Positions 1-8,433 of a DNA stretch of 64,000 nt are shown in pieces. Below the pieces are notes generated by a model. The model had not been told where the DNA came from. It ran no database searches and was given only the letters and a program-made list of their open reading frames with translations. Origin of the DNA: Pseudomonas sp. CCI4.2. Lineage in GTDB: Bacteria; Pseudomonadota; Gammaproteobacteria; Pseudomonadales; Pseudomonadaceae. The stretch is from positions 62,001-126,000 of the forward strand of contig NZ_CP133781.1 of assembly GCF_034350045.1 (NCBI RefSeq). The letters run 5' to 3'. A program made the translations under genes and the position numbers. Each line of letters starts with the position of its first letter. The stretch's first letter is position 1.

Positions 1-417
1 CTCACCATTGCGATCATCGGTATCGCCGCCGCCGCACTGTTCACCGCCATGGCGGCCATCACCAGTCAATCGGCTGACCCGCTACTGCGACAGCAAAGCC
101 TGGACATCGCCAGTGCCTACCTTGAGGAAATCCTGTTGAAGGATTACGTCGATGCCAGCGGTAACGTTTGCACCACGCCACCCAGTAGCCGTAGCCAGTA
201 CCAACGGGTCTGCGACTACGCCGGGCTAAACGACAACGGTGCCCACGACGCCGACGGCAACGCTATCTCAACCCTGGCGAGCTATCAGATCAGCGTCACC
301 GTTAACCCTCAAGCATGGGCGGGGCTGAACTCAGCCAACGCGCTGTACATCGAAGTCACCGTCACCGATCCCGCTAACCAAAAGTTAGTGCTGGGCAGCT
401 ATCGGACGCGCTATTGA
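1..417 (+). CDS. MshD-like type IV prepilin (5' truncated)
   Basis: The reading frame is open from base 1, so the start lies outside the window; 138 residues remain. They begin inside a hydrophobic helix (LTIAIIGIAAAALFTAM), which fits the N-terminal helix of a type IV pilin or pseudopilin whose leader and cleavage site are upstream. The next stretch, SADPLLRQQSLDIASAYLEEIL, resembles MshD proteins of MSHA pilus clusters, which follow the helix with SADP and a second helix. Cys residues occur in SGNVCTTPP and QRVCDYAG. The stop TGA shares its last base with the ATG of the next gene, so translation is probably coupled. The role as a minor pilin at the pilus tip or in assembly is inferred from the family and the gene order. 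Confidence 0.75.
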   Translation, partial: LTIAIIGIAAAALFTAMAAITSQSADPLLRQQSLDIASAYLEEILLKDYVDASGNVCTTPPSSRSQYQRVCDYAGLNDNGAHDADGNAISTLASYQISVTVNPQAWAGLNSANALYIEVTVTDPANQKLVLGSYRTRY

Positions 418-1313
418 TGAACAGACCAGCGCTGACACGCGGCTTCACCCTGGTCGAGCTGGTGCTCGTCATTGCCTTGTCCGGCGTCATCGTGGTGGTG
501 ATCAGCACGGTGTTTGCGCACCCGCTGCAGGGCTTGATGGACCAGAGCCGTCGCGGCGTTCTGGTGGAACAAGCAGCGGGCGCCATGAACCGATTGACCC
601 GCGACGTACGCCTCGCGATCCCCAACTCCCTGCGGGCTTCGGCAGACGGCCAAGCCGTGGAACTCATGCTGATTCAAAGTGCGGCGCGTTATCGCCCGAA
701 CCGTACGGACACCGACGGTCTGCGATTCTCCACCGACCTTAAGGGCACGTGCGGCAGTTCCACCCTCGATACTCGCTGTGACGAAGTGCAGCTATTGGAC
801 GGGTCAGTCGACACCGCCGGCGCACTCTGGATGGTGATGTACAACATTGGCGCCGAGTCGGGCGGTGTACCCGTGCCCGGCAGTAATGTTTGGGCACCCG
901 CAAACCCTGGGGTTATCACCCCGACCGGCACCACGTTCACCCAACTGTCGGGACCACCCCCCGGTGAAAGCCTGATCACCCTGGGCAATTTGCCCGTGGG
1001 CGGATTTCGCTTCGCCTATGCGTCACCGCAATACCGCATGTACATGGCGCAGTCAGTAGTGGGTTACCGCTGTGAAAACAACCAACTGATTCGCTACAGC
1101 TACAACACCCTATATTCCGCGATACCGTCCGTGCCACCGGCGGGCTCCAATCCTGAGCCACTGGCATCAGACGTCGACTGCTCGAAAACGAATTTCACCT
1201 ATCAAGTGGGCAGCACCCAGCGCGGCGGCTTGTTATCCCTGACGTTGCAGATCTCCATCGGCAACGAAAGCTTCAACCTCTTGCAACAGGTCCACGTCGA
1301 CAATGCGCCCTGA
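417..1313 (+). CDS. MshO-like prepilin-type protein
   Basis: 298 residues starting at the ATG that overlaps the preceding stop (TGATGA). The N-terminus is a classic class III signal: a short basic leader, then G-FTLVELVLVIALSGVIVVV, with the conserved Glu at position 5 of the mature protein; prepilin peptidase would cleave after that Gly. The following helix (GAMNRLTRDVRLAIPNSLRAS) matches the pattern of MshO minor pilins. The remainder is a Cys-containing globular domain. It sits second in a row of four overlapping genes whose order (D-O-P-Q) is that of MSHA pilus loci. It is expected in the inner membrane and pilus as a minor subunit; the function is inferred from family and context. Confidence 0.78.
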   Translation: MNRPALTRGFTLVELVLVIALSGVIVVVISTVFAHPLQGLMDQSRRGVLVEQAAGAMNRLTRDVRLAIPNSLRASADGQAVELMLIQSAARYRPNRTDTDGLRFSTDLKGTCGSSTLDTRCDEVQLLDGSVDTAGALWMVMYNIGAESGGVPVPGSNVWAPANPGVITPTGTTFTQLSGPPPGESLITLGNLPVGGFRFAYASPQYRMYMAQSVVGYRCENNQLIRYSYNTLYSAIPSVPPAGSNPEPLASDVDCSKTNFTYQVGSTQRGGLLSLTLQISIGNESFNLLQQVHVDNAP

Positions 1314-1731
1314 CCGCCGCTGGCCCCAACGCGCCCAGGGATTTGGCCTGGTGGCTGCGATGTTTTTGCTGATAGTGGTCACCCTGGTGGTGATGGCCAT
1401 GGCGCACCTGTCTGCCGCACAACACGGTTCCAACAGCCTTGCGATCCAGCAGGCCCGAGCCTACCAATCGGCCAACTCCGGGTTGGAATGGGCCATCACC
1501 CAATCGATCAGTTCAGGCCTGTGCACCCAAGGGAGCCCGAGTCTTTCCGCAAGCAACCTGGCCGAATTCAGCGTCAATGTCGCGTGTACCAGCAACAACT
1601 ATTTGGACAACAACGGTTCGCCACTGCAGATCTTTCACTTCACCTCGACCGCACAGAACGGCAGCACCGGTAGCCGTCCCGATTACGCCTACCGCCAACT
1701 CACAGCAACTATAGAAAAAGGCACTCCATGA
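1303..1731 (+). CDS. MshP-like pilus biogenesis protein
   Basis: 142 residues, overlapping the previous gene by 11 bases. A basic N-terminus with GFGLVAAMFLLIVVTLVVMAM is a prepilin-like segment lacking the usual Glu5 (Val-Ala instead of Val-Glu), which is common in MshP/PilX-type minor pilins. It is followed by the helix QQARAYQSANSGLEWAI, which resembles the AxxxAxSGLEWG-like motif of MshP and PilX. Two Cys (GLCTQG, NVACTSN) may form a disulphide. The stop overlaps the ATG of the next gene (ATGA), so the product is probably made in step with the MshQ-like protein. Confidence 0.72.
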   Translation: MRPDRRWPQRAQGFGLVAAMFLLIVVTLVVMAMAHLSAAQHGSNSLAIQQARAYQSANSGLEWAITQSISSGLCTQGSPSLSASNLAEFSVNVACTSNNYLDNNGSPLQIFHFTSTAQNGSTGSRPDYAYRQLTATIEKGTP

Positions 1732-4700
1732 GCAAGCACGTAGTGAAGCAAAGCTGCCTTTGGGTGGCGCTTTTGGGTGGCCTGTTGCTGTCGGATACGG
1801 CCAGTGCCGCCACGGCTTATTCCTTCAGCCTGCTTGGGACAAACGCACCCTGCACGGGTCTTTGGAGCAGCACCGGTAATACGTTCACCTGTACCGGCGA
1901 AGTGATCCTCGGTGCTGGCGACTCATTGGTCGTGGGTACGTTGATCGTCGGCAATATCACGGTCGTGGCGGTCCAAGGCTATTCTCTGGACACCAACACG
2001 ATTGGTACCAGCGGCAACACCGTGACCTTGGTTTCGACGGCTGGCGCAATCACCGTTGCAGGAACAAGCAATACCTTCAGCGCATCGATCAACTCCACCG
2101 CCGGGGTGATTAATCTGTCCAACGCGACGGTGGCCGGCTCAGTCCAGACCACCAACGGCACTATGACCCTTGCTGGCAGCACCATCGCCGGTGATGCTCA
2201 GGCGGGTGGCGCGATCACCGCCGCCAACACCAAGGTCAGCGGCAATCTGATCAGCACGACAGGCGCCATTACGGCGGCTACTGTCACCGTTGGCGGCTAT
2301 GTCCAGGCATCAGGGGCGATCACCCTCAAAACGGGCTCCGCGATTACCGGATCGGTGACCAGCAGCGCCGGGGCACTGACCTTTACCGACTCCAGCGTCG
2401 GTGCCGACGTTCTGGGTTATGGCGCAGCCACCTCCTCCGATACCGCGATCAAAGGCAATCTGACCAGCAGCACCGGCGCAATCACAATTGTCCGGGGCAG
2501 CATCGCCGGGGCCGTTGTTGCTGAGGGTGCTATCACCTCGACCGGCGCACCGATAACCGGCAATGTAACCAGCAAAGCCGGGGCAATCACCCTGACAGGC
2601 GGCTCCGTGGGCGGTGACATTACGGCATTCGGCGTGGTGACCATGACCGACACCCCCATCACCGGCAACATCAACACAAAAGCAGCGGCGACCTTGGTCC
2701 GCGGAAGCGTCTCGGGCAACGTCATCGCCGACGCAGTGATTACCACCACTGACACCTGTATCGGTGGCGACGTAAACGGGGGCGCTGCGATGACGCTCAC
2801 CCGCACCAGCGTAGGCGCGGGCGTCAAGTCAGCAGCGGCGATGACCCTGACCGGTGCGACTATTATTAAAGACGCCATCTCGGGCGCCGCTCTGACCGCC
2901 ACTGACACCTGCGTCGGCGGCACCACTCAAGCAGTGGGCGCACTGTCCATCACTGGCGGATGTAGCACCAGCCCGGCCCATGCCTCCTGCGCGGCCCCAG
3001 CCCCTCTTCCGCCGGTGGCCGTTATCGACCATTTCGCCTTCAGCTACGCGAGCGCGGCACTGACCTGTAATCCACAACCGGTGACCATCACCGCGTGCGC
3101 CACTGCCAGTTGCAGCCCGTTTGCCAATCCTGTCAGTGTCACGCTGAGTCCGTCCAGTGGCTGGACAGCCGCCTCACCCGCCATAATGAACGGCAACACG
3201 ATTACCTTCAGCGGTGGCAGCGCACAAGCGTATTTGAGCAGCGGCAGCCCGGGCAACGTAAGCGTGGGAGTGAGTTCGTCCATTCCGGGGAGCAATGGCC
3301 AGACCGTGTGTTCGACCGCCGGCTGCACCATCGCCTATGCCGACAGCGGCTTTGTTTTTGATGTACCGACCCTGATCGCGGCTCGACCACAAAGCGGCAT
3401 TTCTCTGCGTGCGGTGAAGAAAAGCGACACCTCACAAGCGTGTGTGCCAAGTTTCTCCAACGTCACTCGTACTTTGAACTTCAGCTCGGCCTACGTCAGC
3501 CCCATTTCTGGCAGCAAGCCAGTGATCGTCAATAACACATCGGTAACCAGCACACCCACCAGCCTTAGCTTGGCGTTTGACAGCACCGGCAGAGCGTCCT
3601 TGACCGTTCAATATGACGACGCCGGACAGATGATGCTCACGGCCACATATCTGGGCAGCACCGCCAACAATGATGCCGGATTAAGCATGAGCGGCAGCGA
3701 CCTGTTCGTCTCCAAACCCTACGGCCTGTGCATTCGAACCGACTCGGCGTGTACCGTCGCAGGCGTCAGCTCCGACTGCAAAGCGTTGCCCGGCGTGCGA
3801 GCGGGGGATAACTTTCCAATTCGTGTCCAAGCGGTTGGCTGGCGTGCCGATGGTGATCCACTGACCGCCGCATCGTTGTGCAATGCCAGCCGGGTCACCG
3901 CCTCCAACTTTGAGCTGTCCAACATTCCCCTCGCCAGCGTACTGGTTGCGCCTGCTGCGGGCGACGCCGGCACACTGTCCCCGGCTCAGTACAGCCAAGT
4001 GCTGGGTAACCAGACCACGGCCACGACGTCGATTTCCGAAGTCGGCGTGTTCCAGCTGACAGCGACCCCGGCGGCTAACGCCTACTTCGGCGAAACCGTC
4101 AGCGGCGGCGAAAGTGGCCTGGTCGGACGCTTCATTCCGGCTTACCTGGGCGTGCAGGCCAGTGCGAGCCTGACACCGAGCTGCGGGACTTCCTTCAGCT
4201 ATCAGGGTCAACCGATGGCGTTTGCTGTTGGGCACGAACCTGACCTCATCGTCACCGCGTTTAACCGCAACAAAGGCATCACCTACAATTACGACCGCGA
4301 TGCGTTTTGGAGACTGGCAACACCGGTCCGGGATGCGTACACCTCAATCACCGGCAAAGTCAGCCTGGACGTCGCCGGTCGCCTGACCAACAGCGCCACC
4401 GCTACCGTGGCGCAAACCGGTGCCAACGATGGTGACGGTGCCGAGAGTTTCCGCTGGAGCGGTGACACCCTGCGATACACCCCGGCAGCCCTGCCGTTGG
4501 CCGATGACTATCCGTTTGCCGCAGCGATTCGTCAGAACTTCAGCGCCACCACCTTGACCGACGCCGATGGCGCCTGTTACGGCGACGGCACCGCGTGTAC
4601 TGCCTACAGCTATGACTTCAGCAGCACCCCCGGCAGCGAAGTACGATTGGGGCGGTTGCGCCTGGAAAATGCCCACGGCTCTGAATTGGAAGAGCTCGAC

Positions 4701-5066
4701 CTGGCGCTGAGCATTGAGACGTGGCAAAACATCGCGGGGGGCAGCTTCCACGCCGAAGGTCTTGATACCTGCACCACCGCCGCCGTTCTACAGGCGCCAA
4801 CGGTGAGCAGTTATACCGGGCAACTTACCGCGGCAAACTACGCCAATAGCAACATCTCGATGATTGCACCCGTCGCCGGTGTAGGCCTGTTGAAGCTGCA
4901 GCCTCCCGGCATCAGCGGTTCAGTACTCGGCAGCCTGCCCGCCACCCCGTCATGGCTTTTCTATGACTGGAACGGCACCGGTCGCCAGGCGGCGGCTGGG
5001 GTTGCTCGATTTGGCATCTACCAAGGCCCGTCACCGATGATCTTCCGCAGAGAGATCTATCGCTAA
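1728..5066 (+). CDS. MshQ-like exported protein with repeat N-terminal domain and DUF6701-type C-terminal region
   Basis: 1112 residues with a signal peptide (MSKHVVKQSCLWVALLGGLLLSDTASA). Residues ~60-415 are Gly/Thr/Ala-rich and made of ~17-18-residue units of the type ITGNVTSKAGAITLTGGS, alternating with units such as VGGDITAFGVVTMTDTP. This looks like a beta-solenoid similar in style to bactofilin or polymer-forming domains. A Pro-rich linker (APAPLPPVAV, ~residue 424) leads to a Cys-rich region starting DHFAFSYASAALTCNPQPVT and running to the C-terminus, which matches the DUF6701 region of MshQ proteins. The N-terminal composition and Thr codon use differ from the C-terminal part. It is the last gene of the msh-like cluster. 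A surface or pilus-tip adhesin role is plausible but inferred. Confidence 0.78.
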   Translation: MSKHVVKQSCLWVALLGGLLLSDTASAATAYSFSLLGTNAPCTGLWSSTGNTFTCTGEVILGAGDSLVVGTLIVGNITVVAVQGYSLDTNTIGTSGNTVTLVSTAGAITVAGTSNTFSASINSTAGVINLSNATVAGSVQTTNGTMTLAGSTIAGDAQAGGAITAANTKVSGNLISTTGAITAATVTVGGYVQASGAITLKTGSAITGSVTSSAGALTFTDSSVGADVLGYGAATSSDTAIKGNLTSSTGAITIVRGSIAGAVVAEGAITSTGAPITGNVTSKAGAITLTGGSVGGDITAFGVVTMTDTPITGNINTKAAATLVRGSVSGNVIADAVITTTDTCIGGDVNGGAAMTLTRTSVGAGVKSAAAMTLTGATIIKDAISGAALTATDTCVGGTTQAVGALSITGGCSTSPAHASCAAPAPLPPVAVIDHFAFSYASAALTCNPQPVTITACATASCSPFANPVSVTLSPSSGWTAASPAIMNGNTITFSGGSAQAYLSSGSPGNVSVGVSSSIPGSNGQTVCSTAGCTIAYADSGFVFDVPTLIAARPQSGISLRAVKKSDTSQACVPSFSNVTRTLNFSSAYVSPISGSKPVIVNNTSVTSTPTSLSLAFDSTGRASLTVQYDDAGQMMLTATYLGSTANNDAGLSMSGSDLFVSKPYGLCIRTDSACTVAGVSSDCKALPGVRAGDNFPIRVQAVGWRADGDPLTAASLCNASRVTASNFELSNIPLASVLVAPAAGDAGTLSPAQYSQVLGNQTTATTSISEVGVFQLTATPAANAYFGETVSGGESGLVGRFIPAYLGVQASASLTPSCGTSFSYQGQPMAFAVGHEPDLIVTAFNRNKGITYNYDRDAFWRLATPVRDAYTSITGKVSLDVAGRLTNSATATVAQTGANDGDGAESFRWSGDTLRYTPAALPLADDYPFAAAIRQNFSATTLTDADGACYGDGTACTAYSYDFSSTPGSEVRLGRLRLENAHGSELEELDLALSIETWQNIAGGSFHAEGLDTCTTAAVLQAPTVSSYTGQLTAANYANSNISMIAPVAGVGLLKLQPPGISGSVLGSLPATPSWLFYDWNGTGRQAAAGVARFGIYQGPSPMIFRREIYR
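1905..2970 (+). repeat. Coding tandem repeats of ~17-18 residues (beta-solenoid)
   Basis: Within the MshQ-like gene, about 20 degenerate units of ~51-54 bases recur, recognisable by codons for [IV]xGxV/IxxxGAxTxTxx(S/P/C). Alternate units end in DTP/DTC or in RGS/GGS. Four units are visible in succession around 2560-2760. Such arrays can expand or contract by recombination. Confidence 0.65.
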
Positions 5067-5149
5067 AAGCGGGATCCTGCATACCGTTCAGATAGGCTTA
5101 TGGCCTATCTGAGCGCAGCCCCTACGATTTCGTATCTACCCAAGTCTCT

Positions 5150-5563
5150 GTGGGCGTTGGCTTGCCAACGAAGCGTCAACGCAGGCGACCCAGGTTTCAA
5201 GTCAACATTAGCGGTGCAATTACAGGCCTCTTCGCAGGCAAGCCTGCTCCCACACATTCGGTTCTGCTATGCCATCGCTGAGCTCGTGCGGACCCAAATC
5301 ACCCCGTGGGAGTTGGCTTGCCAACGAAGCGTCAACGCAAGCGCCCCAGGTTTCAAGTCAACATTAGCGGTGCAGTTACAGGCCTCTTCGCAGGCAAGCC
5401 TGCTCCCACACATTGGTTCTGCAATGCCATCGCTGAGTTCGTGCGGACCCAAATCACCCCGTGGGGGGCTTGCCAACGAAAGCGTCAACGCAGGCGCCGT
5501 AGGTTTCGGGTCAACATCAGCGGCGCGATTACCGGCCTCTTCGCAGGCAAGCCTGCTCCCACA
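5150..5563. repeat. Three tandem ~155-bp units containing REP palindromes
   Basis: A unit beginning GTGGG(c/a)GTTGGCTTGCC recurs at 5150, 5306 and 5461 (156 and 155 bases apart; the third is shortened at its start and end). Each holds a left arm (GGCTTGCCAACGAAGCGTC) and a right arm (TTCGCAGGCAAGCCTGCTCC) of a Pseudomonas REP palindrome, separated by a shared spacer. Between arms the copies also share a stretch including GCTCGTGCGGACCCAAATC, so the duplicated unit is larger than a REP. Because the first period is a multiple of three, it creates spurious open frames. The sequences flanking the array (5067-5149 and 5564-5677) hold nothing recognisable except the aroP leader. Confidence 0.85.
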
Positions 5564-5677
5564 GCGCCCCTTTCCGCAATTTAGGGATGCTTCCTACGCA
5601 CTCGTCGCTTTAGAATGGCGGCGAATTTCAACACCCGCTCCACCTCCGCCCTATTCCAAATACAGAAAGGTAAAGCA

Positions 5678-7075
5678 ATGACAGGTGAAGACCTGACGCC
5701 AGGCTTGCTCAAGCGTGGCTTGAAAAACCGCCATATTCAGCTGATTTCGCTCGGTGGCGCGATTGGGACCGGGCTGTTTCTTGGCTCTGCTGGCGTCCTC
5801 AAATCCGCCGGGCCGGCGATGATTTTGGGTTATGCCATTTGTGGTTTCATTGCGTTTTTAATCATGCGCCAGCTGGGCGAGATGATTGTCGAGGAGCCAG
5901 TGGCCGGCTCTTTCAGTCACTTCGCGCACAAGTATTGGGGCGGCTACGCAGGCTTCTTGTGCGGATGGAACTACTGGGTACTGTATGTGCTGGTGGGCAT
6001 GGCTGAGCTAACGGCCGTCGGCAAATACGTCCAGTTCTGGTGGCCGGATGTACCGTCCTGGGTCAGCGCTGCGGTTTTTTTCGTGTTGGTCAATTTGATC
6101 AACCTGACCAATGTCAAAGTCTTCGGCGAGACCGAGTTCTGGTTTGCGATCATCAAGGTGGTCGCCATCATCGGCATGATTGTACTCGGCGGTTATCTGC
6201 TGATCAGCGGCACCGGTGGACCTCAGGCATCGTTCAGCAACCTCTGGACACACGGCGGTTTCTTCCCGAACGGGATGAGCGGGCTGTTGATGTCACTGTG
6301 CTTCATCATGTTTTCGTTCGGCGGGCTGGAGTTGGTCGGGATTACCGCCGCAGAGGCGAGTGAGCCACGCAAAGTCATTCCTAAAGCAATTAATCAGTTG
6401 GTGTTCCGCATCCTGATTTTCTACGTCGGCGCGCTGACTGTCCTGCTGGCGTTGTACCCCTGGGATTCGTTGCTGCAGACCCTCGGCGCATCCGGCGATG
6501 CCTACAGCGGTAGCCCTTTTGTCCAGATTTTCGCGTTGATCGGTAACGATACAGCGGCGCAAATTCTTAACGTCGTGGTGCTGACGGCGGCGCTGTCGGT
6601 CTATAACAGCGGCGTCTACTGCAACAGCCGCATGCTCTTCGGCCTGGCTGAACAAGGCGACGCCCCTAAAGCGCTGATGAAACTGAATAAACAAGGCGTT
6701 CCCGTACTGGCCATTGGCGTCTCGGCGCTGGTGACCCTGCTGTGTGTCGTGGTCAATTACGTCGCGCCCCACGAAGCATTGGAATTGCTGATGGCGTTGG
6801 TCGTCGCGTCCCTGATCATCAACTGGGTCGTGATCAGCCTGACCCACCTGAAGTTTCGTAAAGCCATGATCGAGCAAGGCGTAGTGCCTGGGTTCAAGGC
6901 GTTCTGGACCCCTTTCAGCAACTACCTGTGCCTGGCCTTCGTGGCCTTGATTTTGATTATGATGTTGATGATCCCCGGAATCGCCATTTCGGTGTACATC
7001 ATGCCGGTATGGATTTTGTTCATCCTGGGTCTGTACCGACTGCGCATGGGGCGGCGGGTAGCGAAGACGGCTTGA
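5678..7075 (+). CDS. aroP: AroP-type aromatic amino acid permease
   Basis: 465 residues from the ATG at 5678, preceded by AGAAAGG seven bases upstream; an in-frame ATG further upstream lies in repeat-flanking sequence and lacks a ribosome site. It is an APC-family transporter with about 12 membrane helices. It begins LKRGLKNRHIQLISLGGAIG and contains the substrate-pocket signature GTGLFLGSA and the stretches GWNYWVLYVLVGMAELTAVG and FSFGGLELVGITAAEA. These are close to E. coli AroP/PheP, which import Phe, Tyr and Trp with protons across the inner membrane. It is monocistronic; the downstream gene is convergent with a 15-base gap. The exact substrate range cannot be read from sequence alone. 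Confidence 0.9.
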   Translation: MTGEDLTPGLLKRGLKNRHIQLISLGGAIGTGLFLGSAGVLKSAGPAMILGYAICGFIAFLIMRQLGEMIVEEPVAGSFSHFAHKYWGGYAGFLCGWNYWVLYVLVGMAELTAVGKYVQFWWPDVPSWVSAAVFFVLVNLINLTNVKVFGETEFWFAIIKVVAIIGMIVLGGYLLISGTGGPQASFSNLWTHGGFFPNGMSGLLMSLCFIMFSFGGLELVGITAAEASEPRKVIPKAINQLVFRILIFYVGALTVLLALYPWDSLLQTLGASGDAYSGSPFVQIFALIGNDTAAQILNVVVLTAALSVYNSGVYCNSRMLFGLAEQGDAPKALMKLNKQGVPVLAIGVSALVTLLCVVVNYVAPHEALELLMALVVASLIINWVVISLTHLKFRKAMIEQGVVPGFKAFWTPFSNYLCLAFVALILIMMLMIPGIAISVYIMPVWILFILGLYRLRMGRRVAKTA

Positions 7076-7090
7076 GGACCGCGGGCTTGA

Positions 7091-7729
7091 TCAGCTGGGC
7101 GGCTTGAGTTGCAGTTGCACTTGAGGTGTTCGCCATTCCGGCTGTTTGAAGGCCCGATCACCGCCAGAAAGGGTCACGGCTATCCGGTTGAGCACGCTCT
7201 CGGCGGTGTACTTGGTGGTCGTGGCGTTGAACGCCATGAACGAAATTCCAAGCACTAAGGCGGCCAGGGGGATTTTACGGATTTCGAGACCGTCCACGCT
7301 GTACAAGAATGAAATCGCGGCTACGGTCCCGAGAAGAGCCCCCGCAACGGCTTCTTGCAGCGGATGAACGAACGGCGCCACGCAGTAAGTGGCAAACCAC
7401 CAGCCGAAGATCAGTCCCACCCCAGCCGCCGGCCAACGCAACCGTGGATCAATTTGACGCGCGAGCAAACTCAGGACCACGGGCAACACCAGGCAGGTGT
7501 GCATGGCGTGACCGCTGATGACCGAAATATTGAGGCTGTGCAGGCCAATGCCCCAGCCCTTGAACAAAATTTTACTTATCCCAACGATCACGTAGACCGA
7601 CAGCATTGTCGCCAACCATATCAATGCTGAGCGTTTGGAGCCGGATACGTAAAGCCAGATGCCAACGACAATCGCGGCAGGAAGCATAACTGTGATGCCA
7701 CCATATTGAGCAAGATGTGCCAGCGTCAT
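7091..7729 (-). CDS. PAP2-superfamily membrane phosphatase
   Basis: 212 residues with about six hydrophobic segments. A reduced PAP2 signature is visible: a Lys (KILFKGWG), then ISGHAM in place of the usual PSGH, then a late His (APFVHPLQEAVAG) with Glu where Asp is common. Members dephosphorylate lipid phosphates such as undecaprenyl pyrophosphate or phosphatidic acid at the outer face of the inner membrane. The ATG overlaps the stop of the acetyltransferase upstream (ATGA), so the two are cotranslated. Together with the glycosyltransferase upstream this suggests a step in surface glycan or lipid A modification. The substrate is unknown. Confidence 0.75.
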   Translation of the reverse strand: MTLAHLAQYGGITVMLPAAIVVGIWLYVSGSKRSALIWLATMLSVYVIVGISKILFKGWGIGLHSLNISVISGHAMHTCLVLPVVLSLLARQIDPRLRWPAAGVGLIFGWWFATYCVAPFVHPLQEAVAGALLGTVAAISFLYSVDGLEIRKIPLAALVLGISFMAFNATTTKYTAESVLNRIAVTLSGGDRAFKQPEWRTPQVQLQLKPPS

Positions 7730-8361
7730 TCCAACCCCTGCTCCACGTTGCGCTCATTGATATAGCGGATGAACCCGTCAATATCCGCACTGCACAAGGT
7801 TCTCGCCATCGCCTTGACCTCCTCGATCGGCCATTCCCACCATGCCGATTGCAGAAGTGTTGCACGGGTTTCTTCGTCAAAACGCCAGCGAATGAACTTA
7901 CATGGGTTGCCGCCGACCACTGAGAAGGGTGCGACGTTTCGGTTCACCATAGCGCCAGCGGCAACGATAGCGCCATGACCGACGGTAACGCCGGAAAGAA
8001 TCATTGCATCGGTGCAAATCCAGCAGTCGCTCCCGATGACCACGTCGCCCTTGGTGGTCGAGAAGTCGAGGATATCGTTGACCTCGCTGATCATCGCCGG
8101 AAATGGATAAGTGGTCACCCAGTCGGTGCGATGCTCACCCCCCAGCAAGATTTTCACCCCCGTGGCAATTGACGTATAGGCGCCGACTGTCAGAACGGCG
8201 CCCTGACCGAACCGGATAACCTCAGGGATACCGTAAGTGCCGACACCGAACGAGTACTTCGGGTAGCGCAATCTGATTTTCTCGGGTAACCGATGAAGCT
8301 TGTCCATGCCGCTGAGCTTTTTTCGCGTCCGCCTTTCTTTTAAAAAATCAAGAAATCCCAT
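7726..8361 (-). CDS. Left-handed beta-helix (CatB/Vat-type) O-acetyltransferase
   Basis: 211 residues. The start at 8361 (MGFLDFLKERR) is preferred because GAGGGG lies nine bases upstream; a start 13 codons earlier has no such site. The central part carries hexapeptide repeats (VGAYTSIATGVKILLGG, VVIGSDCWICTDAMILSGVTVGHGAIVAAGAMV) followed by VVGGNPCKFIRWRF, typical of xenobiotic/CatB-type acyltransferases that use acetyl-CoA and form trimers. The catalytic His is likely the one in GGEHRTDW. It is co-oriented with a GT2 glycosyltransferase upstream and a PAP2 phosphatase downstream, so O-acetylation of a sugar is more likely than antibiotic resistance; this is inferred from context. Confidence 0.85.
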   Translation of the reverse strand: MGFLDFLKERRTRKKLSGMDKLHRLPEKIRLRYPKYSFGVGTYGIPEVIRFGQGAVLTVGAYTSIATGVKILLGGEHRTDWVTTYPFPAMISEVNDILDFSTTKGDVVIGSDCWICTDAMILSGVTVGHGAIVAAGAMVNRNVAPFSVVGGNPCKFIRWRFDEETRATLLQSAWWEWPIEEVKAMARTLCSADIDGFIRYINERNVEQGLE

Positions 8362-8433
8362 GGACGTGCCCCTCTCAGATGGCAGTGAGACCGGGAACAT
8401 TTAGCTAAAGTTCCAAGCAGCGGCGGCGCGCGA

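Noticed and set aside
5100..5681. 193-codon open frame with repeated residues
   Set aside because: It is produced by the tandem REP-bearing units, whose first period is a multiple of three; it has no ribosome site and overlaps the aroP start.
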